Positions 1 through 9,591 of a stretch of DNA of 64,000 nt are shown here, piece by piece. The translations under genes and the position numbers were made by a program. Numbering within the stretch: position 1 is the first letter of the stretch; every line of letters begins with the position of its first letter. Under the pieces are notes generated by a model, which searched no databases, was not told where the DNA came from, and was given only the letters and a program-made list of their open reading frames with translations. Origin of the DNA: Hansschlegelia zhihuaiae (GTDB lineage Bacteria; Pseudomonadota; Alphaproteobacteria; Rhizobiales; Methylopilaceae); the NCBI RefSeq assembly GCF_004103825.1, contig NZ_RYFI01000001.1, positions 26,405 through 90,404 of the forward strand, in the 5' to 3' direction.

Positions 1-452
1 AGAAGCTCAAGGGCTATTACGGCTCGATCTCGGAGAAGCAGTTCCGCCGGGTCTACGCCGAGGCGACCCGCATGAAGGGCGACACCTCCGCGAATCTGAT
101 CGGCCTGCTGGAGCGCCGGCTCGACGCCGTCGTCTACCGCGCGAAATTCGTGCCGACCGTGTTCGCCGCCCGCCAGTTCGTGAACCACGGCCACGTCAAG
201 GTGAACGGCCGCCGCGTCAACATTCCGAGCTATCTCGTGAAGGTCGACGACGTGATCGAGGTCAAGGAGGCGTCGAAGCAGCTCGCCATCGTGATCGAGG
301 CCGCGGCCTCCGGCGAGCGCGACGTGCCGGACTTCCTCGAGGTCGACCACAACAAGATGACCGCGAAATATGTCCGCGTCCCGGCCCTGACCGAGGTGCC
401 CTACCCGGTGCTGATGGAGCCGAACCTGGTGGTCGAGTACTATTCGCGCTGA
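1..452 (+). CDS. rpsD: 30S ribosomal protein S4, 5'-truncated by the window
   Basis: Small-subunit ribosomal protein S4, which binds 16S rRNA early in 30S assembly. The in-frame reading starts at base 3 with KLKGYYG and runs on through the internal Met at 72 to the stop at 450-452, so about 149 C-terminal residues are present and the N-terminal quarter lies outside the window. The S4 RNA-binding domain is visible in [12 protein letters not shown] and [15 protein letters not shown], and the tail [13 protein letters not shown] is typical of alphaproteobacterial S4. The gene stands alone and is followed at once by a strong terminator. The first visible Met is internal, not a start. Confidence 0.97.
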   Translation, partial: KLKGYYGSISEKQFRRVYAEATRMKGDTSANLIGLLERRLDAVVYRAKFVPTVFAARQFVNHGHVKVNGRRVNIPSYLVKVDDVIEVKEASKQLAIVIEAAASGERDVPDFLEVDHNKMTAKYVRVPALTEVPYPVLMEPNLVVEYYSR

Positions 453-474
453 CCACGATCGATCGTGATCCGAC

Positions 475-500
475 AAGGCCGCCTCAGGGCGGCCTTTTTC
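475..500 (+). terminator. Rho-independent terminator of rpsD
   Basis: A perfect 9-bp stem (475-483 with 488-496), a TCAG loop and a T run from 495 to 499, 23 bases after the rpsD stop codon. Confidence 0.9.
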
Positions 501-539
501 GTTTATGCTCGACCCCGTTCCGATCCGGGAGGCGTTTGG

Positions 540-779
540 ATGGGCCCGCTGATCTACAAGATCGTCGAACATGACGGCGGTTGGGCCTACAGGCTCGGCG
601 ACGTGTTCTCCGAGACCTTCCCGACCCGCGAGCTCGCCCATGAGGCGGCCGAGATGGCGGCCGAGGAGCAGCGCTCACCGGGGGAGGACGAGGAGATCGA
701 ATGGGAAGACGAGCGCGGCTCCTGGCACGACGAACACTCGGACGGGCGAGACCGGCCGGAGACCGCCGTCGAGGACTGA
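540..779 (+). CDS. Small acidic DUF2188-like protein
   Basis: A 79-residue protein starting MGPLIYKIVEHDGGWAYRLGD. The first 45 residues have the short beta-rich pattern of DUF2188 proteins (Y-x-I-V-x-H-D-G-G-W-A-Y plus an alanine-rich helix AHEAAEMAAEEQ). The rest is highly acidic and probably disordered. I chose the ATG at 540 because GGGAGG lies just upstream and the upstream in-frame extension from 465 would run through the rpsD terminator. Function is unknown; members are small soluble proteins. It is transcribed separately from rpsD. Confidence 0.75.
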   Translation: MGPLIYKIVEHDGGWAYRLGDVFSETFPTRELAHEAAEMAAEEQRSPGEDEEIEWEDERGSWHDEHSDGRDRPETAVED

Positions 780-827
780 AGCGCTGCGCCGAGCGCGTTT
801 TTGAAGCGCTTTCTTGGATCGACGGTT

Positions 828-952
828 CTGCGTGCTTCGAGACGCCCGCGAAGACGCGGGCTCCTCAGCATGAGGACCGTAGAGGGCGCCAAAGCGCAGG
901 CCGTCCTCATGCTGAGGAGCCGTCCGTCAGGACGGCGTCTCGAAGCACGCAG
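828..952. repeat. Intergenic palindromic repeat, family A copy 1
   Basis: Terminal inverted repeats of 17 bp (828-844 and 936-952, ctgcgtgcttcgagacg and its exact complement) enclose smaller nested hairpins containing ctcctcagcatgagga and its inverse. The element sits between converging genes. A second copy lies at 19983-20141. Such elements are common in Hyphomicrobiales genomes. Apart from this element, 780-1004 shows nothing codable. Confidence 0.85.
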
Positions 953-1004
953 GACATCGCCGCAATATCCAAATAGGCGCCGGAAAACCGGCTTCGGTCT
1001 GGCG

Positions 1005-1208
1005 TCAGGTCGTGAAGCCGAGCAGCATGCTGGCGAAGCCGCCGGTCAGAACGAACAGCGAGACCAGCGCGTATCCGACCTCGTAGCGCTGCTTCGCCCG
1101 CAGGAATTGCGCGGGGCCGCCCTCGACCGGCCTCGCGATCCAGAGCATGGCGAGCCCAAGCGCGACCAGCCCCGCTCCCACGACCTCGAACAGAATGTGC
1201 TCCAGCAT
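1005..1208 (-). CDS. Two-helix small membrane protein, unknown function
   Basis: A 67-residue protein starting MLEHILFEVVGAGLVALGLA. Two hydrophobic segments (about residues 6-26 and 46-64) are joined by a charged loop rich in Arg, Lys and Gln, so it is probably a hairpin in the inner membrane. It lies 94 bp downstream of the metallophosphoesterase gene on the same strand and may be the last gene of that transcript. I do not recognise a family. Clean start and stop and a plausible membrane topology favour a real gene. Confidence 0.6.
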   Translation of the reverse strand: MLEHILFEVVGAGLVALGLAMLWIARPVEGGPAQFLRAKQRYEVGYALVSLFVLTGGFASMLLGFTT

Positions 1209-1302
1209 GACTCGCCCCGCCGGTTTCCCGATGCAGGGACCTTACCCTGCGCCCGGCCTCGCGCGCCATCGGAACTTCCGTCGGCTCGACCGCGATCGGC
1301 CG

Positions 1303-2196
1303 TTACGCGGCGAGAGTCCTGCGTCCCAGCCGCACCCGCACGATCTCGGGCGGCACGCCGAAGCGCACCGGGATGATCGACATGCCGATGCCGCCGGAGA
1401 CGATCATGTGGCGCCCCTCCTCGACGATGTGGCCGTAGCGGAAGCGCTCGCCATAGCCCGAGGGGATCCAGGGGTTGGGGAAGCCCGGAATGTGGACCTG
1501 CCCGCCATGGGTGTGGCCCGCGAGGGTCAGCGAGACGCGCGCGGGGACCTGCGTGAAGATGTCGGGCTCGTGGACGAGCAGCAGCACGGGGTCGTCGGTC
1601 GTGACCTGCGCCATCGTGCCGGGCAGGTCGTCCTCGCCCGCGAACGTGCCGCGGCCGCCGAGCCAGTGCGCGAGCTGGTCGCCGATCCCCGCCAACCAGA
1701 AGCGCTTGCCCGCATGATCGAGCAGCTCGGCCTCGTTCTCCATGACGCGGATTCGGGCGCCGTCGAGCGCTTGCCGGATCTCGCGGGAATTGTGCCACCA
1801 GTCATGGTTGCCGAGTATCGTCCAGAGGCCAAGCGGCGCCGAGAGGTCGGCATAGGCCGCCGCCCATTCGCGCGGCGGCACGCGGGCGCGCACGAAGCGG
1901 TTCGTCGCCTCATGGTCGCCGAGATGGACGACGAGGTCGGGCTTCAGCCGGTTGACGGTCTCGACGATGCGCGTCACCCGCGCCAGCGGGACATAGGGCT
2001 CGTTGACATGGACGTCGGCGATCACCGCGACGTCGAGCGCGAGGTCGTCGGGCCAGCCGGGCGGCGTCAGCTCGTAGGTCGTGACTCCGAGCAGCATGGT
2101 GGGCTCGATCAGCCCGGCATAGGCCCCGCCCGACGCCGAGACCAGGAATCCCGCGCCGGCGGCGGTGAGCAGAGAGCGGCGGGTGACGAGCGGCAT
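1303..2196 (-). CDS. Tat-signal calcineurin-like metallophosphoesterase
   Basis: A 297-residue phosphoesterase of the YaeI-like group, expected to bind two metal ions and hydrolyse a phosphoester. The N-terminus MPLVTRRSLLTAAG has a twin-arginine motif followed by a hydrophobic stretch ending near AYA, so export to the periplasm is likely. The metal-binding motifs appear in order: DVH, HLGDHE, GNHDWWH, HEPD and GHTHGGQ. I chose the ATG at 2196; an open frame continues further upstream but overlaps the macro-domain gene in another frame. It follows the macro-domain gene by 95 bp on the same strand. The substrate is unknown; YaeI-type enzymes have been linked to lipid A intermediates, but nothing here proves that. 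Confidence 0.88.
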   Translation of the reverse strand: MPLVTRRSLLTAAGAGFLVSASGGAYAGLIEPTMLLGVTTYELTPPGWPDDLALDVAVIADVHVNEPYVPLARVTRIVETVNRLKPDLVVHLGDHEATNRFVRARVPPREWAAAYADLSAPLGLWTILGNHDWWHNSREIRQALDGARIRVMENEAELLDHAGKRFWLAGIGDQLAHWLGGRGTFAGEDDLPGTMAQVTTDDPVLLLVHEPDIFTQVPARVSLTLAGHTHGGQVHIPGFPNPWIPSGYGERFRYGHIVEEGRHMIVSGGIGMSIIPVRFGVPPEIVRVRLGRRTLAA

Positions 2197-2291
2197 GGGT
2201 TTCGGACACGAGGCTGACGAGCGGATATGCGCGGAGCCCGTCCCGCCTATCGCGGAGGCCGGCGCCGGTCGAATCACGTCATCGAACGTGG

Positions 2292-2855
2292 TTACGCGTC
2301 CTGTCCCTGCGCCTCGATCGCGTCGACGTGATGGCGGGCGCCGTCTTCGGAGAAGCAGCAGAACACGATGCGCTCGACGGACGTAGCCGTCTTCAGGGCG
2401 TCGAGCGTCGTCGCCACCGCGATCCTGGCGGCCCGCGCGGCTGGAAAGCCGTAGATCCCGGTCGAGATCGACGAGAAGGCGATGGATTTGAGCCCGGCCT
2501 CGTCGGCGAGCCGCATGGCTGTCGCGTAGCAGCCGGCGAGCAGACGGTCCTTCTCGTCCTTGTCGCCGCCCCAGACGGGACCGACGGCGTGGATTACGTG
2601 CTTCGCCGGCAGCCGGTAGCCGCGGGTCATCTCTGCGGAGCCGGTCTCGCAGCCGCCCAGCGTCTCGCATTCGGCGAGGAGCTCTCTTCCGGCCGCGCGG
2701 TGGATCGCGCCGTCGACGCCTCCCCCGCCGAGCAGCGTCTTGTTCGCGGCGTTGACGATGGCGTCGACGTCGAGCGTCGTGATGTCGGCGACCAGGACCT
2801 CGAGGATCGCGTCGCCGAGTTTGCGGGAAAGACGCGTCTCAGGCTGCTTCGCCAT
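2292..2855 (-). CDS. Macro-domain protein, probable O-acetyl-ADP-ribose deacetylase
   Basis: A 187-residue single-domain macro protein of the YmdB type, which removes acetyl or ADP-ribosyl groups from ADP-ribose derivatives in the cytoplasm. The ligand-binding signature is clear: VNAANKTLLGGGGVDGAIHR around residues 34-53, then HAVGPVW, and SSISTGIYGFP in the C-terminal half. The length matches the family. It is separated from grxD by a palindromic repeat, so it may or may not share the purine-operon transcript. Confidence 0.93.
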   Translation of the reverse strand: MAKQPETRLSRKLGDAILEVLVADITTLDVDAIVNAANKTLLGGGGVDGAIHRAAGRELLAECETLGGCETGSAEMTRGYRLPAKHVIHAVGPVWGGDKDEKDRLLAGCYATAMRLADEAGLKSIAFSSISTGIYGFPAARAARIAVATTLDALKTATSVERIVFCCFSEDGARHHVDAIEAQGQDA

Positions 2856-2874
2856 GATGCGAACCTCGAAGGTT

Positions 2875-2960
2875 CGTCATTCCCCGGCTTGTCGGGGAAA
2901 TCCAGCCAAGTTGGTGAGGCGAGCGTCAGCAGAGCGCCCCGGACGAGCCGGGGCATGACG
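2875..2960. repeat. Intergenic palindromic repeat, family D
   Basis: An imperfect inverted repeat whose arms contain cgtcattccccggcttgtc and, on the other side, the related gacgagccggggcatgacg. It fills most of the gap between grxD and the macro-domain gene. This type is distinct from families A to C in this window. Confidence 0.7.
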
Positions 2961-2973
2961 CAGAGCTAAGCCT

Positions 2974-3306
2974 TCACGCCGTCTGCTTGAGCTCGACGCC
3001 GGCCTCCTTGAGGTGGCTCTGGAGCTCGCCTGCCTGGAACATCTCGCGGATGATGTCGCAGCCGCCGACGAACTCGCCCTTGACGTAGAGCTGCGGAATC
3101 GTCGGCCAGTTGGAGAATTCCTTGATGCCCTGGCGCATCTCGTCGGAGGCCAGCACGTTCACGCCCTTATAGGGCGCGCCGAGATAGTCGAGAATCTGCA
3201 CGACCTGGCCCGAGAACCCGCATTGCGGGAACTGGGGCGTGCCCTTCATGAACAGCACGACGTCGTTCTCGGCGATCGCGGAGGCGATCTGGTCCCTGGC
3301 GCTCAT
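2974..3306 (-). CDS. grxD: Monothiol glutaredoxin, Grx4 family
   Basis: A 110-residue glutaredoxin that coordinates a [2Fe-2S] cluster with glutathione and acts in iron-sulfur delivery rather than dithiol reduction. The active site is CGFS (Cys at residue 29), preceded by MKGTP (20-24) and followed by [19 protein letters not shown] with the cis-Pro and the GGCD glutathione-binding motif. The gene starts 3 bp after bolA, so the two are co-translated. Grx4 and BolA proteins form cluster-bridged complexes, which fits the pairing. Confidence 0.96.
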   Translation of the reverse strand: MSARDQIASAIAENDVVLFMKGTPQFPQCGFSGQVVQILDYLGAPYKGVNVLASDEMRQGIKEFSNWPTIPQLYVKGEFVGGCDIIREMFQAGELQSHLKEAGVELKQTA

Positions 3307-3309
3307 CTC

Positions 3310-3573
3310 TCACATGCCTTTCGTGGCGTCTTGCTGGGCGATCGGGCCGGCGCTGGTCTGCAGCGCGAGCGCGTGCAGCTGGCCGCCCATCTGGCCCTTG
3401 AGGGCCTGATAGACGATCTGGTGCTGCTGCACGCGGCTCTTGCCGCGGAACGTCTCGGACACGACGGTGGCCGCGTAATGGTCGCCGTCGCCGGCGAGGT
3501 CGCGGATCGTCACCGAGGCGTCGGGCAGCGCGGCGCGGATCAGCTCTTCGATCTCGCGGGCGTCCATCGGCAT
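3310..3573 (-). CDS. BolA family protein
   Basis: An 87-residue BolA-like protein, the usual partner of CGFS glutaredoxins in [2Fe-2S] handling and iron signalling. The central conserved region has HYAATVVSETFRGKSRVQQH followed by QIVYQALKGQMGGQLHALAL; the RVQQHQIVY stretch carries the family's key histidine. It lies between purL (21-bp gap) and grxD (3-bp gap). The short size suggests the small BolA subgroup that pairs with Grx4. Confidence 0.94.
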   Translation of the reverse strand: MPMDAREIEELIRAALPDASVTIRDLAGDGDHYAATVVSETFRGKSRVQQHQIVYQALKGQMGGQLHALALQTSAGPIAQQDATKGM

Positions 3574-3594
3574 CGGTCGTGGTCCTTCTTCGTG

Positions 3595-5814
<2,220 letters not shown>

Positions 5815-5884
5815 CGGACCTTGCAGGTTCGCACTTGGGGGCGCGGCCTTGCTAACCCACCACGGCGCCGCGCGCCAGCGCCGC

Positions 5885-6703
5885 TCAGCCCTTCACCCTC
5901 TCGATCATCGCCATCGCGCCGGCCGGATTGCGGACCTTCGCGCCGGAGATGAAGAAGCAGAACACGTCGCGCGGCGCCTTCGCCGTTTGGTCGCCCGTCA
6001 GCGTCGGCAGGTCGTCCGGGACGCCGCCAGCCGCATAGGTCTTGAGGCGCTTCGCCCAGGCGTCGAGTTCGTCGGCCGGGTAGCCGGTCTCGACGTCCTC
6101 GCGCGAGCGCTCGAGCCTGAGATAGACGAAGTCGGCGGTGACGTCGGCGATCGTCGGATGGTCCGGATCGTCGATCACCACCTGCGTCACCTCGGCCTTC
6201 GCCTCGCGCAACAGCGCGACGAAGGCGGGGTCGGCGAAGCTTTCGTGCCCGGCCTCGATCACGTGGCGGAGCGTCACGCCGTCATGGCTCGCCGGCAGCA
6301 GCTTGAGGAAGGCCGCGACGTCGTCCTTCTCGAAGCGTTTGGTCGCGGGCAGCTGCCAGAGGATCGGACCGAGCTTGCCGCGCATCGCGGTCGGCTCGGT
6401 GGCGAAGAAGCGCTCGATCGATTCCGCGCCTTCGGCCAACACGCGGCGGCTGGTGCAGAAGCGCGACGCCTTCAATGGGAACCTGAAGCCCTCCGGCGCC
6501 TCTGCGGCCCATTTGCGGAAGGTTTCGGGTTTCTGCCCGCGATAGAAGGTGCCGTTGATCTCGATCGCGGTCAGGCGCTCGGCCATGTAGGCGAGCTCCC
6601 GATCCTTCTTCAGGTCCTTGGGGTAGAAGGTCCCGCGCCAGGGCTCGAACGTCCAGCCGCCGACGCCGACGAAGATGCGGCCCTTGTCCGCACCCCGGGC
6701 CAT
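5885..6703 (-). CDS. DUF72 TIM-barrel protein inside the purine operon
   Basis: A 272-residue DUF72 protein. The start [17 protein letters not shown], the [15 protein letters not shown] strand and the LGPILWQLP segment are the family's hallmarks. The fold is a TIM barrel resembling sugar-phosphate isomerases; the biochemical role is not established. Its ATG shares one base with the purQ stop codon, so it is translationally coupled to purQ. A 70-bp gap separates it from purL. The position between two subunits of one enzyme is unusual. I infer no function beyond co-expression with purine synthesis. Confidence 0.92.
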   Translation of the reverse strand: MARGADKGRIFVGVGGWTFEPWRGTFYPKDLKKDRELAYMAERLTAIEINGTFYRGQKPETFRKWAAEAPEGFRFPLKASRFCTSRRVLAEGAESIERFFATEPTAMRGKLGPILWQLPATKRFEKDDVAAFLKLLPASHDGVTLRHVIEAGHESFADPAFVALLREAKAEVTQVVIDDPDHPTIADVTADFVYLRLERSREDVETGYPADELDAWAKRLKTYAAGGVPDDLPTLTGDQTAKAPRDVFCFFISGAKVRNPAGAMAMIERVKG

Positions 6704-7392
6704 CAGGCGGCCTTGGCCAGCCCCGAGAACAGCGCGAGCCCGTCGGTCCCGCCGACCGCCGCGTCCACGAGGTTCTCGGGATGCGGCATCATGCCGAGCA
6801 CGTTGAGCTTCTCCGAATAGATGCCGGCGATGTCGTTGACCGAGCCGTTAGCGTTGGCGGTCCCGCCGAGCGAGCCGTCGGCCGCGCAATAGCGGAAGGC
6901 GACGCGGCCCTCGCCCTCCAGCCGCTCGAGCGTCTCGGGGTCGGCGAAATAGTTGCCCTCGCCATGCGCGCAGCAGACCTCGATGATTTGGCCTTCGGCG
7001 TATGTGCGGGTGAAGGCGGTGTCGGCGCGCTCGACCTTCAGGTGCTGGGACTTGCAGATGAAGCGGAGGTCCTTGTTGCGCGTCAGGATGCCCGGCAGCA
7101 GGCCGCTCTCGACCAGAATCTGAAAACCGTTGCAGATGCCCAGCGCGAGGCCGCCGCGCTCGGCGTGGGCGCGCACCGCGTCCATCACCGGAGCGCGCGC
7201 CGCGATCGCGCCGCAGCGCAGATAGTCGCCATAGGAGAAGCCGCCCGGCAGCACCACGAGGTCGGTCCCCTCGGGCAGCGACGTCTCGGCGTGCCAGACC
7301 ATTGCGGGCGCGTGGCCGGTGGCGCGCGTCAGCGCCTTTGCGACGTCACGCTCGCGGTTCGAGCCGGGGAAGACGAGGACTGCGGCTTTCAT
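6703..7392 (-). CDS. purQ: Phosphoribosylformylglycinamidine synthase subunit PurQ
   Basis: Class I glutamine amidotransferase subunit of FGAM synthase; it hydrolyses glutamine and passes ammonia to PurL. The 229 residues include [17 protein letters not shown], the nucleophile in GICNGFQIL (Cys about residue 87), a CAHGEGNYF segment and the MMPHPENL motif with the catalytic His/Glu. It begins 6 bp after purS and ends with a one-base overlap with the DUF72 gene. Confidence 0.97.
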   Translation of the reverse strand: MKAAVLVFPGSNRERDVAKALTRATGHAPAMVWHAETSLPEGTDLVVLPGGFSYGDYLRCGAIAARAPVMDAVRAHAERGGLALGICNGFQILVESGLLPGILTRNKDLRFICKSQHLKVERADTAFTRTYAEGQIIEVCCAHGEGNYFADPETLERLEGEGRVAFRYCAADGSLGGTANANGSVNDIAGIYSEKLNVLGMMPHPENLVDAAVGGTDGLALFSGLAKAA

Positions 7393-7398
7393 GGCAGG

Positions 7399-7641
7399 TC
7401 AGCCCGCGATCTCGTATCGGTAGCTTTCGATCACGGTGTTGGCGAGGAGCCTCTCGCACATCGCCTTCAGCGTCGCTTCGGCTTCGGCCGGGTCGGAGGT
7501 CTTGAGCTCGACGTCGAACAGCTTGCCCTGCCGCACGCTCTCGACGCCCGCGACCCCGAGCGAGCCCAGCGCGCCCTCGATCGCCTTGCCCTGCGGGTCG
7601 AGAACGCCGGTCTTCAGCGTGACGGTGACGCGCGCCTTCAT
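7399..7641 (-). CDS. purS: Phosphoribosylformylglycinamidine synthase subunit PurS
   Basis: An 80-residue PurS, the small structural subunit that brings PurQ and PurL together. The protein begins MKARVTVTLKTGVLDPQG and continues with GVESVRQGKLFDVELK, both typical. Length matches the family. It is the first gene of the purS-purQ-DUF72-purL run; the gap of 91 bp upstream could hold the promoter. Confidence 0.95.
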   Translation of the reverse strand: MKARVTVTLKTGVLDPQGKAIEGALGSLGVAGVESVRQGKLFDVELKTSDPAEAEATLKAMCERLLANTVIESYRYEIAG

Positions 7642-7732
7642 GTCGGCATCTGCTCCGGTTGGTGATCTCGGACGCCATCGTTTAGGCGCTCGCGCCGCGA
7701 AGCGCCAGACGGACTAACGAAAAGCCGTCGTC

Positions 7733-8263
7733 TCACGGCGCAGCGTCAAGCGCCGCGCCGATCGCCTCGATCGCGCGGGCGCGCACGGCGCCGGCCTTCG
7801 CGCCGTCCATCGACGAGGCCACGATGCTGACCATGCCGGGCTGCCGCTTGTCGAACAGGGTGGCCATCATCAGCGTGAGCCCGCTCGGGCATTCGCCCCG
7901 CATCTCGACGCGGGAGCCCGTGTCGCCGGCCTTCGAGGCGGTGAAGTCGGAGAACTCGCAGGCCTTGTTGGCGGAGTTGTTCTTGAAGCCCTTTTCGTAG
8001 CCGGCGAGCGTCCCTTGCGGATCGGCGATCACCTGATCGCGCGCGGCGTCGGGCGCCGGACGGATGGCGACCGCGAGCTCGCCGGCGGGCGGACAGGCGG
8101 GCGTCCCGCAGACGAAACGCACGAGATCAGGCGCCGCGCTCTTCGCCCGCCAGTCTCCGCCGAGGGGATTGGGCAGTTTCGAGAGGTCGACGGCCAGACC
8201 CGGCGATGCGAACCCGGCCACGACAGCAGCACTGATAAACAGCGAACGGATGACACCAGTCAT
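7733..8263 (-). CDS. Secreted protein of unknown function
   Basis: A 176-residue protein with a Sec-type signal peptide (MTGVIRSLFISAAVVAGFASPGLAV, cleavage probably after about residue 24). The mature part has three cysteines, in VCGTPACPPAG and the NKACEF/RGECPSG region, consistent with periplasmic disulfides. I do not recognise the family. It interrupts the purC-purS linkage usual in this order. Base composition is similar to its neighbours. Confidence 0.7.
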   Translation of the reverse strand: MTGVIRSLFISAAVVAGFASPGLAVDLSKLPNPLGGDWRAKSAAPDLVRFVCGTPACPPAGELAVAIRPAPDAARDQVIADPQGTLAGYEKGFKNNSANKACEFSDFTASKAGDTGSRVEMRGECPSGLTLMMATLFDKRQPGMVSIVASSMDGAKAGAVRARAIEAIGAALDAAP

Positions 8264-8504
8264 GAGCTTCCCAACACGGCGCGCACCAGTGTTGCCTAGC
8301 GCCGGACAAGTTCCGCGTCGAGCTGAGCTGTCAGCCAGCGCCCAACCCGCTCCTGAGCGCTCTTCGCGATATTGGCGTAGGCTGAAAGGACAATCACGGC
8401 AGGATCAGCAGCCGCAAATTGGTTACCGACCATCCAGTTCCGAACGCCGTCAGCGCGTCGTGCCGCGTGAGAACCAGCTCACGCGGCTCAGCGCTAACCC
8501 AAGA
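8264..8504. other. Non-coding stretch with a strong hairpin downstream of purC
   Basis: No convincing gene lies between the secreted-protein gene and purC. The stretch is visibly less GC-rich than the genes around it. It holds a perfect 10-bp hairpin at 8462-8487 (gccgcgtgag, loop aaccag, ctcacgcggc) flanked by partly complementary agcgc/gcgct. This could be a structured RNA, a decayed gene or a repeat; no RNA family is recognisable by eye. Confidence 0.4.
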
Positions 8505-8556
8505 CGAAAACAGGGTGGCGACACCGCATGTCGCTGCATACCGCCACCCTGTCTTC
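8505..8556 (-). terminator. Probable terminator of purC
   Basis: On the minus strand, a 10-bp stem (cagggtggcg at 8511-8520 with its complement at 8542-8551) with a long loop is followed by ttttcgtctt. It lies about 45 bp after the purC stop. The long loop can form a second internal hairpin. Confidence 0.65.
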
Positions 8557-8597
8557 ATATAGTCGAACCCAATTAAAAGCGCCGGTGTCGATCGCGT

Positions 8598-9371
8598 TCA
8601 GTCCTTCGACGTCACCAGCACCGGCCCGCGGCCGTTCGGGATCTCCGATTCGGGCAGAATGCCGAGCCGGCGCGCCACTTCCGAATAGGCCTCGACCAGC
8701 CCGCCCATGTCGCGGCGGAAGCGATCCTTGTCGAGCTTGTCGTTCGACTTGATGTCCCACAGCCGGCACGAATCGGGGCTGATCTCGTCGGCCACGACGA
8801 TGCGGACCGTGTCGTTCTCCCAGAGCCGGCCGGTCTCCATCTTGAAGTCGACCAGACGAATGCCGACGCCGAGGAACAGGCCGGACAGGAAGTCGTTGAC
8901 GCGGATCGCCAGCGCCATGATGTCGTCGATCTCCTGAGGGCTCGCCCAGCCGAAGGCCGTGACGTGCTCCTCGGAGACCATCGGGTCGTTCAGCGCATCG
9001 TTCTTGTAGTAGAACTCGATGATCGAGCGCGGCAGCTGGGTGCCTTCCTCGAGACCGAGCTTGGTCGCGAGCGAGCCGGCCGCGACGTTGCGCACCACGA
9101 CCTCGAGCGGGATGATCTCGACTTCGCGGATCAGCTGCTCGCGCATGTTCAGCCGGCGGATGAAATGCGTCGGCACGCCGATGTCGTTCAGATTCTGGAA
9201 GATGTATTCCGAAATCCGGTTGTTGAGGACGCCCTTGCCGTCGATGATCTCGTGCTTCTTGGCGTTGAAGGCGGTCGCGTCGTCCTTGAAGTGCTGGATG
9301 AGGGTGCCGGGCTCGGGGCCCTCATAGAGCACCTTCGCCTTGCCTTCATAGATGCGGCGGCGGCGGTTCAT
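8598..9371 (-). CDS. purC: SAICAR synthase
   Basis: Phosphoribosylaminoimidazole-succinocarboxamide synthase, which condenses CAIR with aspartate using ATP. From the ATG at 9371 it has 257 residues, the usual length in this order, starting [19 protein letters not shown]. Motifs include [39 protein letters not shown] and [15 protein letters not shown], all typical. An ATG at 9401 would add ten residues ([10 protein letters not shown]) and has a weak AGGTGA before it; I favour 9371 on family length. It is separated from purS by the secreted-protein gene. Confidence 0.96.
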   Translation of the reverse strand: MNRRRRIYEGKAKVLYEGPEPGTLIQHFKDDATAFNAKKHEIIDGKGVLNNRISEYIFQNLNDIGVPTHFIRRLNMREQLIREVEIIPLEVVVRNVAAGSLATKLGLEEGTQLPRSIIEFYYKNDALNDPMVSEEHVTAFGWASPQEIDDIMALAIRVNDFLSGLFLGVGIRLVDFKMETGRLWENDTVRIVVADEISPDSCRLWDIKSNDKLDKDRFRRDMGGLVEAYSEVARRLGILPESEIPNGRGPVLVTSKD

Positions 9372-9591
9372 CGGCGTGTACCGTGGCTTGAGGAAATCCA
9401 TGTCACCTGTGCCGGTTGTTCTGGCCTGACCGGAGAGGGTCGTACAATTCCGGCGCGCGCGGCTCAGGGATCGTCGTCGCAAAGCGACGCCCGCGCGAGC
9501 GCGGAACATAGGCGATCAGGCCCTGCCGCACAACGAGGGCGGAGCTCTGAAGACTCGGCTATAAGGACGCGGCCGCCGCCTGCGTCTCACG

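Noticed and set aside
828..952. Palindromic repeats as CRISPR or insertion-sequence ends
   Set aside because: No regularly spaced direct repeats and no transposase gene are present; they are single inverted elements in intergenic DNA.
1303..2670. A 455-residue version of the metallophosphoesterase
   Set aside because: The extra N-terminal part overlaps the macro-domain gene out of frame; the Tat signal at the 2196 start explains the true N-terminus.
8462..8487. The hairpin near purC as a tRNA fragment
   Set aside because: There is no acceptor stem, T-loop or anticodon arm around it; a single 10-bp stem is not enough.
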